Notes under the pieces: generated by a model
Database searches by the model: none
What the model saw: only the letters and a program-made list of their open reading frames with translations
Told to the model about the DNA's origin: nothing
Shown here: piece after piece, positions 25,800 through 34,066 of the stretch
Numbering within the stretch: position 1 is the first letter of the stretch
Layout of the letters: the number at the start of each line of letters is the position of its first letter
Made by a program: the position numbers and the translations under genes
From: Streptomyces zaomyceticus
GTDB lineage: Bacteria > Actinomycetota > Actinomycetes > Streptomycetales > Streptomycetaceae
Assembly: GCF_014656215.1 (NCBI RefSeq)
Contig: NZ_BNBZ01000022.1
Coordinates: 59,806 to 123,805 of the forward strand
Direction of reading: 5' to 3'
Length of the DNA stretch: 64,000 nt

Positions 25800-25880
25800 T
25801 CAGGCGCGGAGGGAAGGACAGATGGCGGAGGAGGTACGGCAGAGGTCGACGTGCCGCCGGCAGACGAGCGGCGCACTCAC
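25800..25880 (-). CDS. Cysteine-containing leader peptide, probable sulfur-responsive attenuator
   Basis: A 26-codon frame from GTG 25880 to TGA 25800, encoding VSAPLVCRRHVDLCRTSSAI then CPSLRA. The core RRHVDLxRxxSAIC is the pattern I remember for actinomycete putative leader peptides placed before sulfur-assimilation and organosulfur operons. Cysteine codons at positions 7, 14 and 21 would make translation sensitive to Cys-tRNA supply. There is no strong Shine-Dalgarno site. It lies 114 bases upstream of the LLM pair and about 110 bases downstream of the predicted promoter. Confidence 0.7.
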   Translation of the reverse strand: MSAPLVCRRHVDLCRTSSAICPSLRA

Positions 25881-25998
25881 CAGGAGGCCGACGGAGAGGT
25901 TCGTACGGGGCTCGCACGGCGCCGCGGTCGATGCGCGCACATCCGCCTCCCCGCAGGTCCGGGCCCAGATCCCGTCCACGTCCGGAGGGGAGCGCCTC

Positions 25999-26029
25999 AG
26001 CTTAGGCAGGGCGCCTTCCGCACTGTCAA
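25999..26029 (-). promoter_or_regulatory. Predicted promoter of the leader/LLM operon
   Basis: On the minus strand TTGACA (26024-26029) and TAAGCT (25999-26004) are separated by 19 bases. This is a good -35/-10 pair for the housekeeping sigma factor and would start transcription near 25992, giving a leader of about 110 bases before the small peptide. Confidence 0.6.
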
Positions 26030-26314
26030 GGCCGTCCCGCGAGGTGGTCGGGCGGACGGGCCCGCCAGGAGGGGGGTTCGCCGGCGGAACCGACAAGTGG
26101 GGTCGGCACGTGCGCACTTGCTCATGGGGCGCGGTCCCGCGCGCGGGGTCGTCATGACGGATCCCGGTCCCGACCGCACCGCACGCGCGGGCGTCGGGGA
26201 TGTCCCGCACGCCGTACGGCGGAGCGCGGACCGTCCCGCATCCGTCCCTGGTCTGACGGGACATGGGCCCGCAGCAGGACGCCTCGGTCCGTCCGCGACC
26301 TCTAGCGTGCCCTC

Positions 26315-27568
26315 ATGATCCGATTCAGCAGGGCGGCCTCGGCCGCTCTCCTCGCCTGCTCCCTCGCGTTACCTGCGGCTCTGGCCACCGCGGGCCCGGC
26401 CACGGCCTCGGCCGGACCCGACATCATCTCGGCGTTGCAAGCGTCGCCGTCCCCGCTCGTCCCAGCGGCGTGGCGATCGGCCCCGACGAACACGGCTCAG
26501 GACGTGGCGCCGGGCGTCGTCCGGGCCGAGCTGCCCGCGCCCACCGGGCCGTACTCCGTCGGCAGCACCGTCCTGCCGCTCGTCGACCGGTCCCGCACCG
26601 ACCCGTGGGTACCCACCGCCGACGGACGCGCGCTCATGGTCACGCTCCACTACCCGGCCGCACGCACCGGGATCGGGCGCCCCGCGCCGTACGCCACCCG
26701 TGAGGAGGCGCGGCTGCTCGCCGAGCAGCTCGGCCCCGGCGTCTCCGGCGACGTGCTCGCCCGGACGCGCACCCACAGCAGGACCGACGCGCGGCCCGCG
26801 CCGGGCCGTCGCCCCCTGGTGCTGCTCTCGCCTGGCTTCAGCGTCTCCCGCTGGACGCTCACCCACCTCGCCGAGGACCTCGCCTCCCGCGGCTACGTCG
26901 TGGCCTCCGTCGACCACGCCTACGAGTCCTACGGGATCAGCCTTCCCGGCGGCCGTACCCTCACGTGTGTCGCCTGCACGGCCCTCGACGAGGGCGGCGT
27001 GCACGGCAGCGTGGTCACCTCGACCCGCGCCGCCGACATGCGCTACGTCCTGGACCGGCTCACCGGGCCCCGGCCCGTCTGGAAGCACGCCGACGTGATC
27101 GACGCCCGGCGGATCGGCATGGCGGGCCACTCCATCGGCGGGGCGAGCGCCGCCGGCACGATGGTGGCGGATCGGCGCGTCGACGCCGGGATCAACATGG
27201 ACGGCTCGTTCTGGGAGGACCTTCCTGCCGAGGGGCTGCGGGGCCGTCCGTTCATGATGCTCGGCACCCACGACGACATGCACCTGCCCGGGGGGATCGA
27301 CACCAGCTGGGACCGGGCGTGGACCGCGCTCGACGGGTGGAAGCGCTGGGTCACGGTGGCCGGCTCCGAACACTTCACCTTTTCCGACGGCCCCGTGATC
27401 TCACGCCACTTCGGCCTCCCGCAGCCCGAACTGCCCACCGACCGGGCGGTCGCCGTCACCCGGACGTATGTGGCCGCGTTCTTCGACCAGCACCTGCGCG
27501 GCCTCGCCCGCCCGGTTCTCGACGGTCCGTCCCCGGCGAATCCGGAGGTCCACTTCCAGCACCGCTGA
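26315..27568 (+). CDS. Secreted PAF-acetylhydrolase-like alpha/beta hydrolase with a TTA codon
   Basis: A 417-residue secreted esterase. A signal peptide (1 to about 33, ending GPATASAG) precedes an alpha/beta hydrolase domain with RRPLVLLSPGFSVSRW, VVASVDHAYESYGI, the nucleophile GHSIGG (Ser273), RPFMMLGTHDD and the catalytic His in GSEHFTFSD. This is the platelet-activating-factor acetylhydrolase/chlorophyllase-like group, which includes actinobacterial polyester hydrolases. Codon 19 is TTA (26369-26371), the only in-frame TTA in the genes of this window, so translation may need the bldA tRNA. TAGCGT shortly before the ATG suggests a near-leaderless message. Confidence 0.88.
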   Translation: MIRFSRAASAALLACSLALPAALATAGPATASAGPDIISALQASPSPLVPAAWRSAPTNTAQDVAPGVVRAELPAPTGPYSVGSTVLPLVDRSRTDPWVPTADGRALMVTLHYPAARTGIGRPAPYATREEARLLAEQLGPGVSGDVLARTRTHSRTDARPAPGRRPLVLLSPGFSVSRWTLTHLAEDLASRGYVVASVDHAYESYGISLPGGRTLTCVACTALDEGGVHGSVVTSTRAADMRYVLDRLTGPRPVWKHADVIDARRIGMAGHSIGGASAAGTMVADRRVDAGINMDGSFWEDLPAEGLRGRPFMMLGTHDDMHLPGGIDTSWDRAWTALDGWKRWVTVAGSEHFTFSDGPVISRHFGLPQPELPTDRAVAVTRTYVAAFFDQHLRGLARPVLDGPSPANPEVHFQHR

Positions 27569-27621
27569 CCAGGCCGCCGGCCGACCGGTGGGACCCCGGA
27601 AGGGGTGTGCCCGACGCGAAC

Positions 27622-27651
27622 ACCCCGTACCGCTCAGGAGCGGTACGGGGT
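27622..27651. terminator. Bidirectional terminator overlapping a gene end
   Basis: A 13-bp perfect stem (27622-27634 with 27639-27651) and loop CAGG. It serves the hydrolase ending at 27568 and includes the last codons and the stop (27634-27636) of the convergent nucleosidase. Confidence 0.8.
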
Positions 27652-28218
27652 ATGCGCCTCCGCCCACTCGGCCAGCGCCCGCGCGCACTCGGCGACCGAC
27701 TCGCGCCAGGTGCGCGCGGCGCCCTCCCCGGCCTCGTCGCTGACGTGCTTCACGATCCGCAGCGGGACCCCCGCGATCGCGGCGGCGTGCGCGAGGGCGT
27801 ACCCCTCCATGTCGACGAGAGCGGCCTGCTCCGCGAGCCGGGCGCGGGCGGTCTCGTCCGAGATGAACGTGTCCCCGGTCGCCAGAACCGTGTCACCGCC
27901 GTCCGGGAGCGTGAGGGGCGCGCCGTACGACTCGCCCGTCAACGTGGCCAGCAGTCGGCCGTCGAAGTCGTGCTGCACCACGGTGCCGATCACATGCGTT
28001 CCGCTCATGCCGGGCAGCAGCGCTCCCGCCGTCCCCAGGTTCACGATCCCGGACGGCCGCGGGCCCCGGCCGAGGGCGATCGCGAGCGCGGTCGCCGCGT
28101 TCACCTTGCCCATGCCGGTCAGCAGCACCGGCAGATCCGTCTCAAGGAACTGCGCCTCCTCCTTGACGGCGAGGACGAGCAGCGGACGGTCGGTGGTGAT
28201 CTTTCCCAAGAGTTCCAT
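27634..28218 (-). CDS. MTA/SAH nucleosidase-like protein (PNP_UDP_1 family)
   Basis: A 194-residue nucleosidase of the phosphorylase superfamily: PVLLTGMGKVNAATALAIAL near the N-terminus, VNLGTAGALLPG, and the late VDMEGYALAHAAAIAG with the substrate-binding Met-Glu, plus RIVKHVSDEAGEG with the catalytic Asp. These features match 5'-methylthioadenosine/S-adenosylhomocysteine nucleosidase-type enzymes; actinobacterial members are shorter than E. coli Pfs. Substrate is inferred. The ATG at 28218 is 55 bases downstream of the helix-hairpin-helix gene on the same strand. Confidence 0.85.
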   Translation of the reverse strand: MELLGKITTDRPLLVLAVKEEAQFLETDLPVLLTGMGKVNAATALAIALGRGPRPSGIVNLGTAGALLPGMSGTHVIGTVVQHDFDGRLLATLTGESYGAPLTLPDGGDTVLATGDTFISDETARARLAEQAALVDMEGYALAHAAAIAGVPLRIVKHVSDEAGEGAARTWRESVAECARALAEWAEAHTPYRS

Positions 28219-28273
28219 GGGGGTCACGCTAGTTCGCGGCCCCTTCCGCCGTACAGCCGAGGCCACCGGGGGC

Positions 28274-28483
28274 TCAGCGCAGCGACAGGCCGCGCTCCGC
28301 GAGCTCCTCGCCGAGGACGCGCAGTGCCTTCGGGCCCACACCGTGCAGGGCGGCGAGTTCGGCGGCGGGAACCCCGTCGAGCTGATCGAACCGGGTGTAT
28401 CCGGCCGCGGCGAGCGCGCGGGTGGCGGGCGCGCCGATGGCGCGGGGGAATTCCGTCTCGGGACGGTCGGATCCGGTGGCCAT
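28274..28483 (-). CDS. Small helix-hairpin-helix protein
   Basis: A 69-residue protein. Two HhH-like units are visible: IGAPATRALAAAGYTRFDQL and VPAAELAALHGVGPKALRVL, the second with the diagnostic GVGP turn that contacts DNA backbone. It probably binds nucleic acid, but nothing shows which. It stands between the nucleosidase and the VWA gene on the same strand. Start is ATG 28483; a longer form to 28627 is open but adds unrelated Arg-rich sequence. Confidence 0.8.
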   Translation of the reverse strand: MATGSDRPETEFPRAIGAPATRALAAAGYTRFDQLDGVPAAELAALHGVGPKALRVLGEELAERGLSLR

Positions 28484-28630
28484 GGACCGATCGTGCCACG
28501 CGGGGGAGGGCCCGGCCCCACTCCCTCCCCGCGTTTCGCCCCGTGCACGAGCCGCCCTCCTCCGGAACGGCTCCTCGCACCGGTGGGGGTGCCGCTCGTC
28601 ACACCGGTGGCTCACTGCGCGTCGCACGGT

Positions 28631-30112
28631 TCACACCGGCAGCAGGCGGCCGATCAGCGACCCCAGCTGGCGGGCGTTCCGGCAGGGCCGCATCTCGACC
28701 AGATCGGCGTAGGCCGGGGCCACCGAGTCGCCCGTGCCCCACAGCGAGGGCTGTTCGGGGTTGAGCCAGTGGACCCTGCGGGCCCGGTCCGCGATCCGGC
28801 GCAGAGCCGCGAGGTTCGGGTCGGATCCGTTGGTCCGTGCGTCCCCGAGGACGAAGACCACGGTGCGCGGGCCGAGGGCTTCCGCGTACCGGTCGGCGAA
28901 CTCCCCGAGCGCCGTCCCGTAGTCGCTCTGGCCGTGCCACCCGGTCAGCTCTGCCTCCGCGAGAATCCGGTCGCCGAGCCCCGCCGGATCCGCCGAACCC
29001 CGGGCGATCAGCCCCGTCACCTCGTCCACCCGATTGACGAACGCGAACACCCGCACCCGGCTGAACTGGTCGTGCAGAGCCTGCACCAGCAACATCGTGA
29101 ACTGCGCGAAGCCGGCAACCGACCCCGAGACGTCGCACAGCAGGACCAGCTCCGGCCGCCGGGGAGGGCGCCGCCGCAGCACCGGCCTGACCGGCACGCC
29201 GCCGGTCGACAGCGAACGACGCAGTGTCCGCCGCAGATCGATCTCCCCGCGCGAGGCCCGGCGCCTGCGGGCCGCGAGCCGGGTGGCGAGCTTCCGCGCC
29301 AGCGGCCGTACCGTACGCCGCAGCTCGTCCAGCTGGGCCCGCCCGGCGAGGAGGAAGTCGACGGTGTCCGCCGTCCCCGCGACGGCGCGGCGTGCGACCG
29401 CGTCCCGGCCCTGCCGCTCCGCGACGCGCCGCCGGGCCTCGGTCGCGACCCGCTCGCGGAACTCCTCGATCCGGCGCCGGATCTCGTCGTCGAGCAGCCG
29501 GTCGGTGAACTCGGGCTCCTCCGCCCCGGGGGCGGCCCTGAGCCGCTCCCGTACGCGGGCCAGGAGCGTCTCGGGGCGCAGCCGGGACAGCGTCTGGTAC
29601 GAGGACCAGCCGTCCGACCGGGGACCGGATCCGTAGCCGCCGAATCCACCGACCGCCTCGGCGGCCAGCCGGTCGAGAGCGGCTCCGTCACCCGCGGTGA
29701 GGGCGTCCGCGAGCCGGTCCCGCAGGGCGGCGAGATCCGCCGGGGTGTTCGTGTACGTCTCCGCCGCCGCGGAGTGGCCCAGGGGGAAGTACAGGTCGAA
29801 GACCCGGTCGAACACCGGGCGCTGTCCCTCGCCGTGGAGCAGGGTCGCCGCCAGTGCCTCCCGGACCCGCTCGCGGTCCGTGAACCCGACCGCCTCCACG
29901 GCGTGCCCGGCGTCCACGGTCTCGCCGGTCCCGATCCCGAAGCCGTGGGCGCGCAGCGCGGCCACGAGACCGGTGAGCCGTGCCGCGGCCGCTCCCGGGG
30001 AAGCGGCTGCGGGCCCTCCCGGCGAGGTGGCGGCGCCGCCGGGATCTCCCGGTGCCGTGGTCGAGGGGTCCGTGAGGTCTCCGCGCGCTGTGGAGGCGTC
30101 CGCGGGGCTCAC
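28631..30112 (-). CDS. VWA/CoxE-like protein
   Basis: A 493-residue protein. The N-terminal third (from about 45) is helical, the middle has an Arg-rich region (ATRLAARRRRASRGEIDLRR), and the C-terminal third is a von Willebrand A domain with MIDAS motif ELVLLCDVSGSV (near residue 326) and later GTALGEFADRY and VVFVLGDARTNGSDP. It matches the VWA/CoxE-like partners of MoxR ATPases, which together act as metal-dependent chaperones. The GTG start overlaps the moxR stop by 4 bases. The client protein is unknown. Confidence 0.9.
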   Translation of the reverse strand: MSPADASTARGDLTDPSTTAPGDPGGAATSPGGPAAASPGAAAARLTGLVAALRAHGFGIGTGETVDAGHAVEAVGFTDRERVREALAATLLHGEGQRPVFDRVFDLYFPLGHSAAAETYTNTPADLAALRDRLADALTAGDGAALDRLAAEAVGGFGGYGSGPRSDGWSSYQTLSRLRPETLLARVRERLRAAPGAEEPEFTDRLLDDEIRRRIEEFRERVATEARRRVAERQGRDAVARRAVAGTADTVDFLLAGRAQLDELRRTVRPLARKLATRLAARRRRASRGEIDLRRTLRRSLSTGGVPVRPVLRRRPPRRPELVLLCDVSGSVAGFAQFTMLLVQALHDQFSRVRVFAFVNRVDEVTGLIARGSADPAGLGDRILAEAELTGWHGQSDYGTALGEFADRYAEALGPRTVVFVLGDARTNGSDPNLAALRRIADRARRVHWLNPEQPSLWGTGDSVAPAYADLVEMRPCRNARQLGSLIGRLLPV

Positions 30113-30978
30113 ACCGCGTCCAGGTCGAGCTTGGCGGCGGCCTTCACGATGTCCTCCTGGTGCTTCAGGAGGACGCCCAGCGTCTCCCGTACGACCCGCT
30201 CGTCCAGCCGGTCCGCGCCGAGCGCCAGCAGGGTACGGGCCCAGTCGATCGTCTCCGAGACGGAAGGCACCTTTCGCAGGTCCATCGCCCGCAGCGCCCC
30301 GACGAGCCGCACCACGGAGCCGGCGAGGGCGGCGTCGAGCCCGGGGACCTTGAGCGTGACGATCCGGCGTTCCAGCTCCTCCTCGGGGAAACCGATGTGC
30401 AGGAACAGGCAGCGCCGGCGCAGTGCCTCGGACAGCTCGCGGCTCGCGTTGGAGGTGAGCACGGTGAAGGGGCGCCGGGTCGCCGTGATGGTGCCGAGCT
30501 CGGGAACGGTGATCTGGAAGTCGCTGAGCACCTCGAGGAGCAGGCCCTCCACCTCGACGTCCGCCTTGTCGGTCTCGTCGATCAGGAGCACGGTGGGCTG
30601 CTCGGACCGGATCGCGGTGAGCAGAGGCCGGGGAAGCAGGAACTCCTCGCCGAAGATGTCCGTCCGCGTCTCGTCCCAGGACTCGCCCCGCCCGGCGGTG
30701 ATCCGCAGCAGTTGCTTGGCGTGGTTCCACTCGTACAGCGCGCGGGACTCGTCGACGCCCTCGTAGCACTGGAGCCTGACGAGTCGTGCGCCCGTGACCT
30801 CGGTGACGGCCTTGGCCAGCTCCGTCTTGCCGACGCCCGCCGGGCCCTCGACGAGCAGGGGCTTGCCGAGCCGGTCGGCGAGGAAGACGGTGGTGGCGAC
30901 GGCGGGCGAGGCGAGGTAGCCGGTCGTGGCGAGTCGCTCGGCGACGTCGTCGACGGAGCTGAAGAAACCGGTCGTCAT
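30109..30978 (-). CDS. MoxR-family AAA+ ATPase
   Basis: A 289-residue AAA+ ATPase with Walker A GPAGVGKT (45-52), Walker B LLIDE (131-135), sensor-1 LTSNA, and an arginine finger region SEALRRRC. It is typical of the MoxR/APE2220-type that pairs with a VWA protein to insert cofactors or remodel enzymes. It is the first gene of the pair and the 4-base GTGA overlap couples translation. In coxD/coxE-like pairs such proteins help mature carbon monoxide dehydrogenase, but no such enzyme is in the window. Confidence 0.93.
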   Translation of the reverse strand: MTTGFFSSVDDVAERLATTGYLASPAVATTVFLADRLGKPLLVEGPAGVGKTELAKAVTEVTGARLVRLQCYEGVDESRALYEWNHAKQLLRITAGRGESWDETRTDIFGEEFLLPRPLLTAIRSEQPTVLLIDETDKADVEVEGLLLEVLSDFQITVPELGTITATRRPFTVLTSNASRELSEALRRRCLFLHIGFPEEELERRIVTLKVPGLDAALAGSVVRLVGALRAMDLRKVPSVSETIDWARTLLALGADRLDERVVRETLGVLLKHQEDIVKAAAKLDLDAV

Positions 30979-31160
30979 GGCTGTCCCCCCGGGGAGCGGA
31001 ATCTTGTACTGGCCAGTAGCCTCAGCTCGTACTTGATCAGATCAGGCACCGCCGCACAACCGTCCCGCGCGAGGTCCGTGCCGCGCGCGCGGCGCCACCC
31101 GCTGGTGCAATGGGGGGAACCGGGTGTGCCACCCGGGGACCGCGCGGCGGTGGAGGTGTC

Positions 31161-32327
31161 GTGGCGGAACGGGACGACGGACGGGACGAGGCCCTCCTGA
31201 CCAGAGTGCGGGCCATGGAGCAGGCGATCGGCGAGATCGGCACGACGCTCGACGAGACGAGCACCTGCCGCGAGCTCGCCGGCTTCCTCGCCCGCCATCT
31301 GCGGGCCTCCACCGAGGTCGACCTGGTGACGGAACAGGGCGCTCGGCCCCGCCGTGCCGCCTCCGCCCCGGGCGCCGCGGTCCGGGGTCCCACGCCCCAC
31401 GACCGGGCTGCCCACACCCCCGCCACCCACCGCCTCTCCGTCCCCCTCGCCGTCCACGGCGCGGAGGCGCTCGGGACCGTCGGGGCGCTCGGGACCGTCG
31501 GCGTCACCCGGAGTGGCGGCGGGCCCTTCTCCGACCACGAAGTGGCCCTCCTCCGGTACGCGGCCCGGCTCGCGGCCCGTCACCTCGAACACGCCGGTCG
31601 CCTGGCGGCCACCGAGGACACCGCGCTCCATCTCCAGCGCGCCCTCGTGGCCGAGCCCGGCCGGCCGCACCCGAACCTGGAGATCGCGGGAGGCTACCTC
31701 CCCGCCGGGCCCCGCGCCCTCGTGGGCGGCGACTGGTTCGAGACGGTACGGCTCCACTTCGGCCGCAGCCTGCTTGTCGTGGGCGATGTCATGGGGCACG
31801 GTCTCGACGCGGCCGTCGACATGAACGCCTACCGCACGGCCCTCCGCGAGGTCGCCGCGACCGACCTGCCGCCGCACCGGGTGCTGCGCCACCTCGACGC
31901 CGTGGTCGCCGAGGACGACGCCCGCCGCCCGGCCACCGTGCTGCTCGTCCGGGTCGACCCGGCGCGCAGCACCGCCACCTTCGCCAGCGCCGGACATCTG
32001 CCGCCCGCGGTGTTCGGCGCGGACGGCTCGGCCGAGCTGGTCGACCTCACCGTGGGCCCACCCCTGGGCACCGGCGTCGGAGGGTACGAACCGACCACCC
32101 GCCCGCTCCGTCCGGGCGACACTCTGCTGATCTTCACCGACGGGCTCGTCGAGCGGCGAGGCGAGGACATCGACGTCTCCCTCGGCCGCCTCGCCGCGCT
32201 CCGGCTCACCCCGGACTCCGGACCGGAACAGGTCGTCGACGAGGTGCTCCACCACCTCGGCGCACACGACGCGGAGGACGACGTGGCCGTCCTCGCGGCC
32301 CGCATCCGCGCACGCGCCCCACAGTGA
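31161..32327 (+). CDS. GAF-like/SpoIIE-type PP2C phosphatase
   Basis: A 388-residue soluble protein. The N-terminal segment (about 10-150) has GAF-like features (TCRELAGFLARHLRASTEVD, PFSDHEVALLRYAARLAARH). The phosphatase domain (about 165-385) has VGGDWFETV, VVGDVMGHGLDAA, FASAGHLPPAVF, TLLIFTDGLVERR and DDVAVLAARIR. It probably antagonises an anti-sigma switch in response to a small-molecule or redox signal. Start GTG 31161 follows GGAGG by 5 bases; an upstream ATG at 31110 adds Gly/Arg-rich sequence. No kinase or STAS gene adjoins it. Confidence 0.9.
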   Translation: MAERDDGRDEALLTRVRAMEQAIGEIGTTLDETSTCRELAGFLARHLRASTEVDLVTEQGARPRRAASAPGAAVRGPTPHDRAAHTPATHRLSVPLAVHGAEALGTVGALGTVGVTRSGGGPFSDHEVALLRYAARLAARHLEHAGRLAATEDTALHLQRALVAEPGRPHPNLEIAGGYLPAGPRALVGGDWFETVRLHFGRSLLVVGDVMGHGLDAAVDMNAYRTALREVAATDLPPHRVLRHLDAVVAEDDARRPATVLLVRVDPARSTATFASAGHLPPAVFGADGSAELVDLTVGPPLGTGVGGYEPTTRPLRPGDTLLIFTDGLVERRGEDIDVSLGRLAALRLTPDSGPEQVVDEVLHHLGAHDAEDDVAVLAARIRARAPQ

Positions 32328-32464
32328 CAACGGGTCACATCACCCCCACGGAACGCCGTGACAGACGGTCACACCGCCCCTGCTCGGGGCGTGTTTCACG
32401 CCTGAGCGGGATTCTTCCCGCAGGACGCTTGTGCGCGGCCCCCGGGCCCGGCACGCTCCTCCGT

Positions 32465-32833
32465 ATGAACACGGCCAGGCATGCCAGTGAACGTCTGATG
32501 AGCTGGCCCTCGCTGACCCCCGGTCGCGCCCATTGCGGCGCAGAGATCGGACTGGGTACGGCGACGGAGGAGATCGTGCATTTCCACGGTGAACACGAGG
32601 CCGACGTCCACCTCACCCGCGCCATGGTCGCGAAACTGCGTCCGGCGCTGCTGGGGTCGAGCGCGGTCCGTCTCCGGGCCGGCTCGGGCTGGGTGACGGT
32701 CCGTCTGGACATGGGGTCGGACATCGATCTGCTCGCCACCCTGGTGAGCGCTGCCCTCCAGGCGAACGGCGTTCCCGACGTCGCCCCGGACGGCTGCACC
32801 CGGACCCGCCCGGTCACGGGGATCATCCGCTGA
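32465..32833 (+). CDS. Luciferase-domain-like small protein (DUF5519-like)
   Basis: A 122-residue cytosolic protein. The order of features, MSWPSLTPGRAHCGAEIGLG, then EEIVHFHGEHEADVHLTRAMV, then VRLDMGSDIDLLATLVSAAL, resembles the luciferase-domain (DUF5519) family of short actinobacterial proteins, where a strand with EIVHFHG is the best-conserved element. The name reflects a structural link and not light emission. Nothing suggests a reaction. It begins at ATG 32465, without a clear Shine-Dalgarno sequence. Confidence 0.6.
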   Translation: MNTARHASERLMSWPSLTPGRAHCGAEIGLGTATEEIVHFHGEHEADVHLTRAMVAKLRPALLGSSAVRLRAGSGWVTVRLDMGSDIDLLATLVSAALQANGVPDVAPDGCTRTRPVTGIIR

Positions 32834-32846
32834 GCCGGGCGCGCCC

Positions 32847-33374
32847 CTACGCGCGCGTGCCTCCGGAACCCTCTCCCTGACCCGATCCGGGGACGGGGAA
32901 CAGCATGCACGTGCTGGTCGCGTGGGCGAGCAGCCGGTCCTCGGCGTCGTACAGGCCCGCCTCCGCGAGCGCGGTCCTGCGCCCCCGCGACAGCACCGTG
33001 CCGATCGCCCGCACCTTGCCGGTATCGGTCGTGATCGGCCGGAGGAAGCGGGTCGAGAGGTCGAGCGAGGTGTACGCCGTGCCCTGCGGGAGGGTCGAGT
33101 GGACCGCGCAGCCGGCCGCCGAGTCCAGCAGGGTCGCGTACACGCCGCCGTGCACACTGCCGATCGGGTTGTAGTGCTCCTCGCCCGGCTCCAGGACGAA
33201 CACCGCCCGTCCTTCCTCGACCTCCTCCAGGCCGAAGCCGAGGAGCGCGGCGATCGGGGGACCGGGCAGCCGTCCGGCCACCATCTCCCGCAGGAAGTCG
33301 AGCCCCGCCATGCTGCCGGCGGCCCGCGCGGTGGCCCCGGCGTCCTCCCACTCAACCGTGCGCGACCGCCCCAT
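32847..33374 (-). CDS. PaaI-type hotdog-fold thioesterase
   Basis: A 175-residue acyl-CoA thioesterase. The hotdog core has HYNPIGSVHGGVYATLLDSA, where the GxVHGGxxxTLxDxA pattern carries the catalytic Asp, followed by TSLDLSTRFLRPI and RTALAEAGLYDAEDRLLAHA. It hydrolyses CoA thioesters, possibly phenylacetyl or similar. I use ATG 33374, six bases after GGAGAG; a GTG two codons upstream overlaps that site. It is divergent from an HxlR regulator with an inverted repeat between them, which probably represses it. Confidence 0.9.
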   Translation of the reverse strand: MGRSRTVEWEDAGATARAAGSMAGLDFLREMVAGRLPGPPIAALLGFGLEEVEEGRAVFVLEPGEEHYNPIGSVHGGVYATLLDSAAGCAVHSTLPQGTAYTSLDLSTRFLRPITTDTGKVRAIGTVLSRGRRTALAEAGLYDAEDRLLAHATSTCMLFPVPGSGQGEGSGGTRA

Positions 33375-33446
33375 GACCACTCTCCACCCGCCGCGGCCGG
33401 CTGACTCCCAGCTGGCTCTGTACTGCGAAGCTAGCCGTCCCGAAAG

Positions 33447-33469
33447 CTGACTGTCAACGACGCAGTCAG
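33447..33469. promoter_or_regulatory. Probable HxlR operator
   Basis: CTGACTG (33447-33453) and CAGTCAG (33463-33469) form a perfect 7-bp inverted repeat with a 9-base spacer in the 112-base interval between the thioesterase and HxlR genes. The position suits repression of both divergent promoters. Confidence 0.7.
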
Positions 33470-33486
33470 GTGGCTACAGTGTGACG

Positions 33487-33960
33487 ATGAACTGGCTGGA
33501 GACGGACACGGAGAACTGCCCGGTTCGCCGCGCCCTGGACCTCGTGGGCGAGAAGTGGTCCCTGCTGATCCTGCGGGACGCCTTCAACGGCGTCCGCCGC
33601 TACGACGAAATCCGCCGGCACCTCGGGCTCTCCGAGGCGGTCCTCGCCGACCGCCTCCGCAAGCTGGTCTCGGCCGGTGTACTGCGGGCGGAGCCGTACC
33701 GCGAACCCGGCTCCCGGACCCGGTACGAGTACCGGCTCACCCCCAAGGGCGTCGACCTCTGGCCCGTGCTCCTCGCCCTCAAACAGTGGGGCGACACCCA
33801 CGCCGGGGAACCCGAGGGCCCCGTCCTGGACATCCGGCACACGGACTGCGGAGCCCCCGTCCGCGTCGTCGTCCAGTGCGAGGACGAGGAACGGGCCACG
33901 CTCAGCGCCCGCGAGGTCACCGTCCGCCCCGGCCCCGGAGCACGGCCGATCCACCCCTGA
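33487..33960 (+). CDS. HxlR-family transcriptional regulator
   Basis: A 157-residue winged-helix regulator. The family core is NCPVRRALDLVGEKWSLLIL, RYDEIRRHLGLSEAVLADRL and YRLTPKGVDLWPVLLALKQW, with the conserved cysteine at the N-terminus (ENCPV) that can sense redox or electrophiles. A C-terminal extension (about 115-157) holds HTDCGAPVRVVVQCEDE with two more cysteines. It is divergent from the thioesterase and likely represses it through the 33447-33469 site. Confidence 0.92.
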   Translation: MNWLETDTENCPVRRALDLVGEKWSLLILRDAFNGVRRYDEIRRHLGLSEAVLADRLRKLVSAGVLRAEPYREPGSRTRYEYRLTPKGVDLWPVLLALKQWGDTHAGEPEGPVLDIRHTDCGAPVRVVVQCEDEERATLSAREVTVRPGPGARPIHP

Positions 33961-34066
33961 GACCGATCATCGGGAGGGCGTCCGACGCCTCGGACCGGAC
34001 GGGCCAGGCACCCGTTCGGCCGTACGTCTGCGATGCCCCGCCGTCCGGCCGGGTACCTCACGAGGC

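Noticed and set aside
25880..26264. Longer protein extending the leader peptide upstream
   Set aside because: The extension has no family resemblance and crosses the predicted promoter, so only the 26-codon peptide with the known pattern is called.
27605..30766. Open frame of over 1000 codons antisense to the VWA and MoxR genes
   Set aside because: The plus-strand translation is Pro/Arg/Ser low complexity, while the minus-strand genes have clear Walker and MIDAS motifs.
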